64,000 nucleotides of DNA from Dyella subtropica (lineage in GTDB: Bacteria > Pseudomonadota > Gammaproteobacteria > Xanthomonadales > Rhodanobacteraceae), in assembly GCF_026283965.1 (NCBI RefSeq), contig NZ_JAPDPD010000017.1, positions 62,001-126,000 of the forward strand, in the 5' to 3' direction. Positions within the stretch are counted from its first letter, which is position 1, and each line of letters starts with the position of its first letter. Positions 25,451 through 35,682 of the stretch are shown piece after piece. A program made the translations under genes and the position numbers. The notes under the pieces are model-generated. The model did no database searches and was not told where the DNA came from. It saw nothing but the letters and a program-made list of their open reading frames with translations.

Positions 25451-25666
25451 GTGGAAACCATCTACAAATATGCGCTGGTGATCCTGCTGCTGGTGGTGCT
25501 ATTCAATCTCGGTCAAGCGCTGTATTTCATGATGACCGACAAGGACGGCAGCAAGCGCACGGTATGGGCGTTGACCCGCCGTATCGGGCTTTCGGTGCTA
25601 CTCATCCTGATGGTCGTACTCGGCATCTGGATGGGCTGGCTGCACCCGCACGGCGTGGGTCAGTGA
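25451..25666 (+). CDS. Twin-transmembrane protein (DUF2909-like) of the oxidase locus
   Basis: A 71-residue protein made of two hydrophobic helices (ALVILLLVVLFNLGQALYFM and ISVLL-type segment GLSVLLILMVVLGIWMGWL) joined by a short polar loop (TDKDGSKRTVWALTRR). This matches the small twin-transmembrane proteins found beside cytochrome c oxidase genes. It starts with GTG. It is the only plus-strand gene in the haem A/oxidase block and is followed by a paired repeat and a strong terminator. Confidence 0.85.
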   Translation: METIYKYALVILLLVVLFNLGQALYFMMTDKDGSKRTVWALTRRIGLSVLLILMVVLGIWMGWLHPHGVGQ

Positions 25667-25722
25667 TTGTACCGTCCCGGTGCCGCCTGCGCTTTGCATG
25701 CGACACCTCGTGCGAGGTACCG

Positions 25723-25795
25723 GTAGGAGCGCACCCTGTACGCGAAAAACCTACGAAGCGATGACCTTGGGTTCGCGCACAGGGTGCGCTCCTAC
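25723..25795. repeat. REP-type palindrome pair (GTAGGAGCGCACCCTGT family)
   Basis: A perfect 17-bp inverted repeat at 25723-25739 and 25779-25795 (near-perfect over 24 bp) with 39 bases between. It is an intergenic REP/BIME-like element. Relatives lie at 49366-49394 and 57467-57490. Confidence 0.85.
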
Positions 25796-25802
25796 AGAGA
25801 CA

Positions 25803-25833
25803 AAAAAGCCCGCCGTGTTTGGCGGGCTTTTTG
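25803..25833. terminator. Bidirectional rho-independent terminator
   Basis: The stem AGCCCGCC / GGCGGGCT is flanked by an A-run on the left and a T-run on the right, so it can terminate both the twin-transmembrane gene (plus) and coxC (minus). Confidence 0.9.
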
Positions 25834-25854
25834 TTGTGAACGCCAGCGGCGTTC

Positions 25855-26742
25855 TCAAAGAATGTAGACGAACATGAACAGGCCCAGCCACACCACGTCC
25901 ACGAAGTGCCAGTACCAGGCCACCGCTTCGAAACCAAAGTGGTGATCCTTGGTGAAGTGACCCTTGGCGCAGCGCAGCCAGATGATCGCCAGCATGATCG
26001 TGCCCAACGTCACATGCATGCCGTGGAAGCCGGTGAGCATGAAGAAGGTCGAACCGTAGACGCCGCTCTGCAGGGTCAGGTTGAGCTCCTTGTAGGCCTC
26101 GATGTACTCGTGCGCCTGGAAGTACAGGAAGCTGGCGCCCAGCAGCACGGTCAGGCCGAGGAACACCAGGATCTTGCCACGATGGCCAGCCTTCAGCGCA
26201 TGGTGCGCGATGGTCACGGTGATGCTCGAGCTGAGCAGGATCAGCGTATTCAGTAGCGGCAGGCCCCAGGCCGCCACGGTCTGGAAGTCGCCGCCAACCT
26301 TGCCCGGGCCGCCGCCACCGTTAGCGCCCCAGGCCGCGGCGTAGTCGCTCCACAGGAACTGGTGGGTCAGCACGCCATGGCCGTCGCCGCCCAGCCACGG
26401 CACCGAGAACATGCGGGCATAGAACAGCGCGCCGAAGAAGGCCGCGAAGAACATCACCTCGGAGAAGATGAACCACATCATGCCCATGCGGAACGAGGTG
26501 TCTACCTGGTGGTTGTAGCTACCGGCGAGCGACTCGCGGATCACCGAGCGGAACCAGCCGAAGAACATCAGCAAGATGCCGACGAAACCGACCGTCAGCA
26601 CGGTCTTGCCAAAGCCGGCCTCACCGGGCTGTGCGTTCAGCCAATGCGCGGCACCGAACACGGTGACGAACATGACGACCGCGGCCACGATCGGCCAATG
26701 GCTCTTGGACGGAACGAAATAAGCGCCTTGCTGCTGACCCAT
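25855..26742 (-). CDS. ctaE: Cytochrome c oxidase subunit III
   Basis: A 295-residue seven-helix subunit of the aa3 oxidase. It has the expected WPIVAAVVMFVTVFGAAHWL first helix region, the NHQVDTSFRMGMMWFIFSEVMFF segment with the conserved Glu, HALKAGHRGKILVFLGLTVLLG, QAHEYIEAY, and the end GFEAVAWYWHFVDVVWLGLF (conserved WHFVDVVW). It is the last gene of the DUF2244-coxB-coxA-small ORF-coxC operon. Confidence 0.97.
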   Translation of the reverse strand: MGQQQGAYFVPSKSHWPIVAAVVMFVTVFGAAHWLNAQPGEAGFGKTVLTVGFVGILLMFFGWFRSVIRESLAGSYNHQVDTSFRMGMMWFIFSEVMFFAAFFGALFYARMFSVPWLGGDGHGVLTHQFLWSDYAAAWGANGGGGPGKVGGDFQTVAAWGLPLLNTLILLSSSITVTIAHHALKAGHRGKILVFLGLTVLLGASFLYFQAHEYIEAYKELNLTLQSGVYGSTFFMLTGFHGMHVTLGTIMLAIIWLRCAKGHFTKDHHFGFEAVAWYWHFVDVVWLGLFMFVYIL

Positions 26743-26818
26743 GGTGAGATTCCCGTGGATTTTCTCTTGTTACTTCCACCCCGCCGAATTGCGCGGGGAA
26801 ATGCAAAACCTGACTGCC

Positions 26819-26950
26819 TTACTTGACCTTCAACATCTGCAGGATCGAGAGCAGGAAGATCGCTGCTGCGATCACGGCCACCACCAGCGCGGTCCGCTTC
26901 GCGCTCTTTCGGCGCGCTTCGTTGCTCGAATCCGTGTCTTGCTGAGTCAT
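26819..26950 (-). CDS. Small membrane peptide of the oxidase operon (43 residues)
   Basis: ATG 26950 to TAA 26821-26819. The product starts MTQQDTDSSNEARRKSAKR, then has one hydrophobic helix (TALVVAVIAAAIFLLSILQM) and ends LKVK. A hydrophilic basic N-terminus plus one helix is the layout of the small cytochrome oxidase assembly proteins found between subunits I and III in related bacteria. It occupies the place where ctaG (Cox11) sits in many proteobacteria. Too short for confident family assignment, but position and layout are convincing. Confidence 0.75.
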   Translation of the reverse strand: MTQQDTDSSNEARRKSAKRTALVVAVIAAAIFLLSILQMLKVK

Positions 26951-26967
26951 CTGAACGCAGTTTCCAA

Positions 26968-26995
26968 TCACCTCAGCCGCAAGCGGCCGAGGTGA
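26968..26995 (-). other. Intercistronic hairpin between coxA and the small ORF
   Basis: A 13-bp stem with one mismatch (TCACCTCAGCCGC / GCGGCCGAGGTGA) and a minimal loop lies just beyond the coxA stop. No U-tract follows, so it is more likely an mRNA stability or processing structure, or a weak attenuator, than a full terminator. Confidence 0.55.
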
Positions 26996-27004
26996 CCTTA
27001 TCTA

Positions 27005-28621
<1,617 letters not shown>

Positions 28622-28674
28622 GGCCTTGCACCTCTACCTAATGCGAAAAACGTGGAACTGCGTGAGCAGCCGGA

Positions 28675-29625
28675 TCAACCCTTGGGGGTCTGTGCGGGAG
28701 CAACCTGTGCCGTGGCTGGCGCGGCAGCCGTGGAAGCGGCGGCCGGAGCCGGCGTCGCCGACTGCTGCTTCGAAGCCAGCCACTGCTCGAATTCGGCCTT
28801 CGGCACGGCTTTCACCACGATCGGCATGAAGCCATGGTCCTGGCCGCACAGCTCGGCACACTGGCCGCGATACACGCCTGGCTCTTTGATGTTGGTCCAA
28901 GCCGCGTTGACGATGCCCGGGATGGCGTCCATCTTCCAGCCCAGCGCCGGCACCCACCAGGAGTGAATGACGTCACCCGCGGTGATCACGAAGCGGATCT
29001 TGGTATCGATGGGAACGACCAGCGGCTCGTCCACATTGATCAGATAGGTGTTGTAGCCGTCGACCTTGACCGCATTCGGGTCCAGGCCCGACTTCAGCTG
29101 GCGGGTCTCGTCGCTCTCTCGATCGAGCTTGGACATGAAACCGACCTTGTCGATCGCCTTGCCCTGGTAGTCGACGTAGTCGTAGCGCCACTTCCACTGG
29201 TAGCCGGTGACCTTGACGGTCATCTGCGCATTGGTGGTGTCGGAGAAGGTCTTCAGACCGCCGGTGGCCAGGTAGGCCAGCACGATCAGGATGATCACCG
29301 GGATGGTGGTCCACACGATCTCCAGCGTGGTGTTGTGCGACCACTTCTCGGCCACGGCGCCGCGCGACTTGCGGAAGCGGAACATGGCGATGAACATCGC
29401 ACCGAACACCAGGATGCCGATGACGACGCAGACACCTAGCGCAACGTTGTTCAGGAAATACGGCACGTTTGAATACGTGGTCACGCCGCGCGGCATGTTC
29501 AGCTGTCCGGGTTCGGGGTTCGCCTGAACCACGCTGCCGAACAACGCGAAGGCGGCCAACGCCAACGCTGTGACTGCTCGCTTGATGCCGCCGGGCCTGA
29601 TGCTGCCAGATGTCATGTCTTGCAC
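28675..29625 (-). CDS. ctaC: Cytochrome c oxidase subunit II
   Basis: A 316-residue subunit with a signal peptide (ending SVVQANPE), two membrane helices (about residues 58-78 and 101-122) and a periplasmic cupredoxin domain. CuA ligands are visible: the His of VIHSWWVPALG and the CAELCGQDHGFM block (two Cys, Glu carbonyl, His, Met). The aromatic electron-entry patch YQWKWRYDY is intact. After about residue 285 comes an Ala/Pro/Thr-rich tail (PAPAAASTAAAPATAQ); there is no fused cytochrome c domain. ATG 29616 is an alternative start. It lies 11 bases after the DUF2244 gene. Confidence 0.97.
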   Translation of the reverse strand: MQDMTSGSIRPGGIKRAVTALALAAFALFGSVVQANPEPGQLNMPRGVTTYSNVPYFLNNVALGVCVVIGILVFGAMFIAMFRFRKSRGAVAEKWSHNTTLEIVWTTIPVIILIVLAYLATGGLKTFSDTTNAQMTVKVTGYQWKWRYDYVDYQGKAIDKVGFMSKLDRESDETRQLKSGLDPNAVKVDGYNTYLINVDEPLVVPIDTKIRFVITAGDVIHSWWVPALGWKMDAIPGIVNAAWTNIKEPGVYRGQCAELCGQDHGFMPIVVKAVPKAEFEQWLASKQQSATPAPAAASTAAAPATAQVAPAQTPKG

Positions 29626-29636
29626 CTTTGTTGAAC

Positions 29637-30122
29637 CTACCTGCGCGGCTGGCGGTTGATATCGTCCAGCAACACCATGAGTTTCCTCGACAGCTCGGCG
29701 CGTTCCTCATCGGCGAGAAAAACCCCGATTTCCAGCTCGCGCCCATGCGACGTCAGCAGCAGACGACGGTGCCCCGCCCCATCCTTCAACTGCACCCGCA
29801 CCCAGTAGCACTGGAAACGCGTACAGCGCCGGCCTGGCAGGGATTGCACCTCCAGCGACGACATGTCGAGGGTGATGCGCTCGCTGCGGTCGCCAGCCCG
29901 CCAGGCCACGCCCAGGGCGAGAGCCACCGCGGAGGACTCGACCAGGGCGAACAGCGGAGCGAAGACATTCCCCTGCCACGCGCCCAGTCCGGCCGTCGTC
30001 AGCGCCAAAGCCGCCAATAACCCGATCAATCGACGCAGGTCGCGTCGGCTGAGTGCGCGATTGGGCTTGAGCCACATCGTCGCGCACGGCAGGCCGGCGT
30101 CAGCTGGTCGAAGCACGATCAT
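29637..30122 (-). CDS. DUF2244 domain membrane protein
   Basis: A 161-residue protein matching DUF2244: KPNRALSRRDLRRLIGLLA, two adjacent membrane helices, the PLFALVESSAVALALG segment, and a cytoplasmic beta-rich half (ITLDMSSLEVQS, YWVRVQLKD, LLTSHGRELEIGVFLADEERAELSR). Function is unknown, but the gene is commonly found next to coxB as here (11-base gap), so it probably heads the oxidase operon. Start 30122 (MIVLRP) is preferred; ATG 30077 (MWLKPNR) is possible. Confidence 0.85.
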   Translation of the reverse strand: MIVLRPADAGLPCATMWLKPNRALSRRDLRRLIGLLAALALTTAGLGAWQGNVFAPLFALVESSAVALALGVAWRAGDRSERITLDMSSLEVQSLPGRRCTRFQCYWVRVQLKDGAGHRRLLLTSHGRELEIGVFLADEERAELSRKLMVLLDDINRQPRR

Positions 30123-30268
30123 GGGAACACCGGCGTGCCTGGAACCCGCGAATGATAGGCCGCGCTGACCGAACGGGCAAGAATGTCGCAGGCGCTTGAC
30201 CTTGCCATGAGCTTGCAATATCCCCACACGGCGCGCGCATACGGATGCGTGTGCTCTTAGCGAGCGCG

Positions 30269-30274
30269 TACAAT
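30269..30274 (+). promoter_or_regulatory. Candidate -10 box of putA
   Basis: TACAAT lies 39 bases before the GTG chosen as the putA start. If it is a real -10, transcription begins near 30281 and the in-frame ATG at 30245 cannot be the start. No good -35 is seen. Confidence 0.3.
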
Positions 30275-30313
30275 CCCGGACTTCCTGCGCTTCCCTACTC
30301 TATTGACAGCCTT

Positions 30314-33300
30314 GTGACCCAGCCCATTCTCAGCCCCGAACTTCCCACCGGCGCCGAGCCGGCCCGTGCGCGCATCACTGCCGCCTGGCTGCGCGACGAG
30401 ACCGAAGCGGTCAATGACCTGCTCACCCAGGCCACCCTGCCACCGGTCGAACGCGAAAAGGTGATCGACCTCGCCGCTGATCTGGTGACCCGGGTGCGCG
30501 TGCGCGCCAAGGATCAGAGCGCCGTCGAGTCCTTCATGCGGCAGTACGACCTTTCCAGCGAGGAAGGCGTGCTGCTGATGTGCGTGGCCGAAGCGCTGCT
30601 GCGCATTCCAGATTCGGCCACGGCCGACAAGCTGATCCGCGACAAGCTCGGCGATGCGAACTGGAAGAAGCACCTGGGCCAAAGCGAGTCGCTGTTCGTC
30701 AACGCCTCCACCTGGGGCCTGATGCTGACGGGCCATCTGGTCAACCTGGCCGAAGACACGCGCCACGACTTCACCGGCGCCCTCAAGCGCCTGGTCGGCC
30801 GCGCCGGCGAACCGGCGATCCGTCTGGCCGTACGCCAGGCCATGCGCATCATGGGTCACCAGTTCGTCATGGGCCGCACCATCGGCGAAGCGCTGGATCG
30901 CTGCGCGCAGAAGGAATACGCGATGTATCGCTATTCCTACGACATGCTCGGCGAGTCCGCGCTGACCAGCCAGACGGCCGAGCGCTATCAGCAGGACTAT
31001 CGCAATGCGATCGCCGCCATCGGTGCGCGCGGCCCGTTCGCGAATCACACCGACGCGCCGTCGATCTCGGTGAAGCTTTCCGCGCTGCATCCGCGCTATG
31101 AAGTCGCCAACCGCGAACGCGCACGCCGCGACCTCACCGCGAAGCTGCTGGAACTGTCGCAGCTGGCGATGAAGCACGGCATTGCGCTGTCGGTCGATGC
31201 GGAGGAAGCCGATCGCCTCGAGCTGTCGCTGGACATCATGGGCGAGGTGTTCGCACATCCGTCACTGCAAGGCTGGAACGGCCTGGGCATCGTGGTGCAG
31301 GCCTACTCCAAGCGCACACCGTTCGTCATCGACTGGCTGATCGAAACCGCGCGCGCGGCCAACCGCCGCTGGTACGTGCGCCTGGTGAAGGGCGCGTACT
31401 GGGACGCCGAGGTCAAGCGCGCGCAGGAAAACGGCCTGCCCGGCTACCCGGTGTATACGCGCAAGCCCAATACCGATGTGTCGTACCTGGCTTGCGCGCG
31501 CAAGCTGTTCGACGCCGGCATCGAACTGATCTACCCGCAGTTCGCCACGCACAACGCGCACACCATCGCGGCCGTGCATCACGCCGCCAGGGGTCGCACC
31601 TACGAATACCAGCGCCTGCACGGCATGGGCACCGATCTGTACGCCGAAGTGATCGGCAAGGATCGCCTCAACGTGCCCTGCCGCGTCTACGCGCCGGTGG
31701 GCAGCCATGAAGACCTGTTGCCTTACCTGGTGCGCCGCCTGCTCGAGAACGGCGCCAACACCAGCTTCGTCAACCGCGTGGTGGACGAGAGCGTGCCGGT
31801 GCGCGAACTGGTCGCCGACCCGTGCGAAACGGTACGCGCCTTCGCCTCCATCCCCCATCCGCGCATCCCGCTGCCGGTCAATCTCTACGGTGACCACTCT
31901 GCGCTTGCGCAGAATGCAAATTTTGTATCCAGGAAGAATTCCATGGGCATCAACTTCGCCAACGACAACGAACTGAAGGCCCTCGCCGAGGCCATTAACA
32001 CCCAGTCCGGTCCGTGGACCGCGGCACCGCTGGTGCCGGGCGCGAGCAGCACCGGCGCGACCGTGCAGGTGACCAACCCCGCCGACCGCCGCCAGGCCAT
32101 CGGAAGCTACATCACCGCCGACAGCGCCACGGTGGAGAAGGCGCTGGCCAACGCCGTCGCCGCCCACCACCACTGGGATCGCCTGCCGGCCGCCAGCCGC
32201 GCCGCCATCCTGGAGCACGCCGCCGAGCAGCTCGAAGCGCGCCGCGGCGAGTTCATCGCGCTGTGCGTACGTGAAGCCGGCAAGAGCCTGCCCGACGCCA
32301 TCGCCGAAATCCGCGAAGCGGCTGACTTCCTGCGCTACTACGCCGCCATGGCGCGCCGCTTGTTCGGCCAGCCCGAGCAGTTGCCTGGCCCCACCGGCGA
32401 GAGCAACCAGCTCTTCCTCAATGGTCGTGGCGTATTCGTCTGCATCAGCCCGTGGAACTTCCCGCTGGCAATCTTCCTCGGCCAGGTCAGCGCCGCACTC
32501 GCCGCCGGCAACGCCGTGATCGCCAAGCCGGCCGAGCAGACCAGCCTGATCGGCTATGCCGCAGTGAAGCTGCTGCAGGAAGCTGGCGTGCCGGCCGACG
32601 TGCTGCAATACCTGCCCGGTGACGGCGCCACCGTCGGTGCTGCCTTGACTCGCGATCCGCGCGTGGCTGGTGTGGCCTTCACCGGCTCCACCGAAACCGC
32701 CTGGGCGATCAACCGCGCCCTGGCTGCACGCAATGCGCCGATCGCCGCGCTGATCGCCGAGACCGGCGGCCAGAACGCGATGATCGCCGACTCCTCCGCC
32801 CTGCCCGAGCAGATCGTCAAGGACGTGATTTCCTCCGCGTTCCAGTCGGCCGGCCAGCGCTGCTCCGCCGCGCGCGTGTTGTTCGTACAGGAAGACATCG
32901 CCGACAAGGTCAGCACCATGCTGACCGGCGCGATGGCCGAATTGAAGGTGGGCGACCCGGCCCTGCTCTCCACCGACGTGGGCCCGGTGATCGACGAGGA
33001 TGCGAAGAAAATCCTGGTCGACCACGCCGCGCGCATGGACAAAGAAGCAAAGAAGATCGGCGAAGTCGCACTCGACCCGGCCATCACCGGCAACGGCACC
33101 TTCTTTGCACCGCGCGCCTATGAAATTCCCTCGCTATCCACGCTCACTCGCGAAGTGTTCGGCCCGGTGCTGCACTTGATCCGCTGGAAGGGCAGCGAGC
33201 TGGACAAGGTGGTCGACGCGATCAACGCCACCGGCTACGGCCTCACCCTGGGCATCCACAGCCGCATCGACGACACCGTGGAGTTCATCCAGAGCCGCGC

Positions 33301-33502
33301 ACGCGTCGGCAACTGCTACGTCAACCGCAACCAGATCGGTGCCGTGGTCGGCGTGCAGCCGTTCGGCGGCGAAGGCCTCTCCGGCACCGGCCCCAAGGCC
33401 GGTGGCCCGCACTATTTGCTGCGTTTTGCTGGCGAGCGCACGCTCACCATCAACACCACGGCGGCGGGTGGTAATGCGTCGTTGCTGACGATCGGCGAGT
33501 AA
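30314..33502 (+). CDS. putA: Bifunctional proline dehydrogenase / P5C dehydrogenase
   Basis: A 1062-residue enzyme oxidising proline to glutamate. The N-terminal half is the FAD-binding PRODH barrel (KLSALHPRYEVANRERARRD; VRLVKGAYWDAEVKRAQ; NTDVSYLACARKLF), and the C-terminal half is an aldehyde dehydrogenase (SPWNFPLAIFLGQ; AETGGQNAMI; catalytic Cys850 in SAGQRCSAARV; GPKAGGPHYLLRF). It lacks the N-terminal ribbon-helix-helix domain of trifunctional PutA and most of the C-terminal extension, so it should not repress its own gene. GTG 30314 (VTQPILSPELP) is preferred; a frame from ATG 30245 would start inside the probable promoter. A terminator follows. It is divergent from the oxidase operon. 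Confidence 0.95.
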   Translation: MTQPILSPELPTGAEPARARITAAWLRDETEAVNDLLTQATLPPVEREKVIDLAADLVTRVRVRAKDQSAVESFMRQYDLSSEEGVLLMCVAEALLRIPDSATADKLIRDKLGDANWKKHLGQSESLFVNASTWGLMLTGHLVNLAEDTRHDFTGALKRLVGRAGEPAIRLAVRQAMRIMGHQFVMGRTIGEALDRCAQKEYAMYRYSYDMLGESALTSQTAERYQQDYRNAIAAIGARGPFANHTDAPSISVKLSALHPRYEVANRERARRDLTAKLLELSQLAMKHGIALSVDAEEADRLELSLDIMGEVFAHPSLQGWNGLGIVVQAYSKRTPFVIDWLIETARAANRRWYVRLVKGAYWDAEVKRAQENGLPGYPVYTRKPNTDVSYLACARKLFDAGIELIYPQFATHNAHTIAAVHHAARGRTYEYQRLHGMGTDLYAEVIGKDRLNVPCRVYAPVGSHEDLLPYLVRRLLENGANTSFVNRVVDESVPVRELVADPCETVRAFASIPHPRIPLPVNLYGDHSALAQNANFVSRKNSMGINFANDNELKALAEAINTQSGPWTAAPLVPGASSTGATVQVTNPADRRQAIGSYITADSATVEKALANAVAAHHHWDRLPAASRAAILEHAAEQLEARRGEFIALCVREAGKSLPDAIAEIREAADFLRYYAAMARRLFGQPEQLPGPTGESNQLFLNGRGVFVCISPWNFPLAIFLGQVSAALAAGNAVIAKPAEQTSLIGYAAVKLLQEAGVPADVLQYLPGDGATVGAALTRDPRVAGVAFTGSTETAWAINRALAARNAPIAALIAETGGQNAMIADSSALPEQIVKDVISSAFQSAGQRCSAARVLFVQEDIADKVSTMLTGAMAELKVGDPALLSTDVGPVIDEDAKKILVDHAARMDKEAKKIGEVALDPAITGNGTFFAPRAYEIPSLSTLTREVFGPVLHLIRWKGSELDKVVDAINATGYGLTLGIHSRIDDTVEFIQSRARVGNCYVNRNQIGAVVGVQPFGGEGLSGTGPKAGGPHYLLRFAGERTLTINTTAAGGNASLLTIGE

Positions 33503-33517
33503 GCGCACGCGAAGAAA

Positions 33518-33546
33518 GCCCCGCGCGGTTCGCGCGGGGCTTTTTT
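33518..33546 (+). terminator. Rho-independent terminator of putA
   Basis: A 10-bp GC stem (GCCCCGCGCG / CGCGCGGGGC) with a 3-base loop is followed by six T. Confidence 0.93.
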
Positions 33547-33627
33547 GTGTCTTCACGGCCAAGCAGCACCGTGCCCTGCAGGGCGACGTGCTTTACCATC
33601 GAGAACCGTCACTGCTGCGAGGGATCT

Positions 33628-34533
33628 GTGCTTACAAGATTTATGCGACTTCGACGCTGGACGCAGGACCGCCTGCAGGAGCGTTTTGGACTCGACCTCA
33701 CACGCACAGGCTTCTATTCGCCGATCGTTGACCGGGTCGAAGTGAAGCAGCGCACAGCGGCCATCTGGTCGGCCGAGCGCCAGTCCCCGGAGCACATGCC
33801 GGGCTTGGATTTCCGCCCCGAACATCAGGCCAGATTGCTGGCCGGAGAGGTGGGCCATGCGATGGCGGCCTGCCAATTCGACCGCAATCCTCCGGCGGCG
33901 GGCGCACCGCCGCGCTTCTTCACCGAAAACGGTCAGTTCGGTGATTTGGATGCACGGATGCTTGTCGGGATGCTGGAAGCGTTCCGACCCAAGCGAGTCA
34001 TTGAGGTGGGCTCAGGCTTCTCGACGATGGTGATGAGCCAGGTCGTAAGCGAGAAGTTTGCCGGTCAAATGCAGGTCACTGCGATCGAGCCGTTTCCGCG
34101 CCCCTTCCTTGGCGCACTACCTCACGTGAGGCTAATTCAAAGCAAGGTACAAGACGTCGACCTGCAGGTGTTCGCCGCACTGGAGAGTGGCGACGTGTTG
34201 TTTGTCGACTCATCCCACGTGAGCAAGACTGGGTCCGACGTCAATCATCTGTTCTTCGAGGTGCTGCCATTCCTGCGCGCTGGCGTGCTCATTCACGTCC
34301 ATGATATTTGGCTGCCTATGGAGTACCCGCAAGATTGGGTGCTGACCGAAGGCAGGAGCTGGAACGAGCAGTATCTTCTGCGCGCATTGCTCACGGGGTC
34401 CACGATGTACCAGGTCGAGCTCGCTGGGATGTACCTGCATCATTTCTTGCGCCCGGCGCTGGACAAAGCTCTTGGAGCGTCTGCCGCGCGAGTCGGCGCT
34501 GGCTCAAGCTTCTGGTTCCGCAAGGTCACTTGA
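33628..34533 (+). CDS. Class I SAM-dependent methyltransferase
   Basis: A 301-residue methyltransferase. The Rossmann motif I is VIEVGSGFSTMVMS (about residue 128), followed by the second strand VTAIEPFPRP, the acidic LFVDSSHV (motif around residue 192) and the HVHDIWLPMEYP loop. This layout is that of the Methyltransf_24-type enzymes that modify small molecules or glycans. The start is uncertain: GTG 33628 has GAGGGA nearby, ATG 33643 is possible, and the frame extends upstream into the terminator. The substrate is unknown, and neighbours give no hint. The coding sequence is less GC-rich than its surroundings in places. Confidence 0.82.
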   Translation: MLTRFMRLRRWTQDRLQERFGLDLTRTGFYSPIVDRVEVKQRTAAIWSAERQSPEHMPGLDFRPEHQARLLAGEVGHAMAACQFDRNPPAAGAPPRFFTENGQFGDLDARMLVGMLEAFRPKRVIEVGSGFSTMVMSQVVSEKFAGQMQVTAIEPFPRPFLGALPHVRLIQSKVQDVDLQVFAALESGDVLFVDSSHVSKTGSDVNHLFFEVLPFLRAGVLIHVHDIWLPMEYPQDWVLTEGRSWNEQYLLRALLTGSTMYQVELAGMYLHHFLRPALDKALGASAARVGAGSSFWFRKVT

Positions 34534-34633
34534 ACGTTGCCAGGGACGGCGTGCTGCCGGCCTCGTTTGGCCGAATCGCTCCAACGGTGGGTGCGGCAGC
34601 TGTCGCTTAGTGGTCTTCGCGTTATGGGGGAGC

Positions 34634-34654
34634 GTGTCGCAAGGGCTTACCCCC
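34634..34654. repeat. Solo copy of a C-rich intergenic repeat arm
   Basis: GTGTCGCAAGGGCTTACCCC is identical to the left arm of the paired element at 39583-39712. It lies between the convergent methyltransferase and acid phosphatase genes. No matching right arm is seen here. Confidence 0.75.
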
Positions 34655-34672
34655 CAGCGCGAATCACTCACC

Positions 34673-35485
34673 TCAATACGGCGCATCCACAATCAACGCA
34701 TGCTCCGCCGCGCACTGCGCCCCAGGCAACGACACATCCGACGCACGCAAAGCATCAAGCTCCTTCCGTGCCGCCGCCATATCTGCCTCGAACGCCGGCT
34801 CCGCATGCAACCTCGCCACGATGGCCGAACCATTGATCTGGCCCGCCTGGATCGCGCTGAGGTTGTGGGCACCGCACACCACACGACTATCCGCAAATGA
34901 GCGTGCGCGCAGCAGCACTTCATTGGCGCGGTCAGGCGCCAGTTCGGACAGAATCAGACCCACGGTCCAACCCCAGGTGGAATGGCCCGAGGGGTAATCG
35001 AAACTACGCGCCAGCTTTTCCTTCGATTGGCATACCGCACCCTCATCGATAAGAAACGGACGCTGGCGATGATTGGCCTTCTTGGCGGGCTCGGTGATGC
35101 TCACGCCATCGGCATCGACTTTCTTGAGCATGGCGGTGAGACGCGACAGGCGTGAGGCGTCGAGCGATGCACCCATCGCGCAGCTGAAGTCCCGCAACAT
35201 GTCCGGCACCTCCAGATTCACGTCGCTGGTCGCCAGCGTCCAGCGTGGCGTGCCTTCCAGCTTGCGAGTAGCTCGAAACACCTGGCGATCCGCCTCGTAA
35301 CGCGCCGACCCCGGCTGGGGTGCAGGCGCCAGCACCTCGGCCATGTGCAGCGCGATCGGTTCGGCCAGATAGCCCTTGCTCTCGGTGGTCGCAGCCATGG
35401 GCGTTTGCGTTTGTGGCGCCGTCGCACAACCCGCAAGCGCGAGTGCGAACACCAGGCTCGACAGCTTGAAGATGGTCCTGCCCAT
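34673..35485 (-). CDS. Class A acid phosphatase (PAP2/PhoN family), lipoprotein
   Basis: A 270-residue exported phosphatase with a lipobox (LALAGCATA). The three-part signature of class A bacterial acid phosphatases is traceable: KKANHRQRP, Y-P165-S-G-H168, and S200-R-V-V-C-G-A-H207. The last motif normally continues HxxxD, the Asp orienting the nucleophilic His; here it is HNLSA, with Ala 211 in that place. Activity may be reduced or the partner residue different. The gene probably hydrolyses phosphomonoesters in the periplasm or at the outer membrane. It stands alone, facing the methyltransferase. Confidence 0.88.
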   Translation of the reverse strand: MGRTIFKLSSLVFALALAGCATAPQTQTPMAATTESKGYLAEPIALHMAEVLAPAPQPGSARYEADRQVFRATRKLEGTPRWTLATSDVNLEVPDMLRDFSCAMGASLDASRLSRLTAMLKKVDADGVSITEPAKKANHRQRPFLIDEGAVCQSKEKLARSFDYPSGHSTWGWTVGLILSELAPDRANEVLLRARSFADSRVVCGAHNLSAIQAGQINGSAIVARLHAEPAFEADMAAARKELDALRASDVSLPGAQCAAEHALIVDAPY

Positions 35486-35682
35486 GGGTTCGCCTCGGTA
35501 TTGGAAAGGGCTATATCAACAGCCGCCCGGAAGTCGCACAAGATGCCAAACGGCAACGGCCCCAATCTTGATCAGAGGGTCCCAGGTTTGTGCATCGCGC
35601 AAACGAGTGCGCGGCGTGCGTGCTATAGAGACAGCTTTACTGCCGGCCGTTGCCGGCACCCTGCGCTGGAGCAACAGGAACG

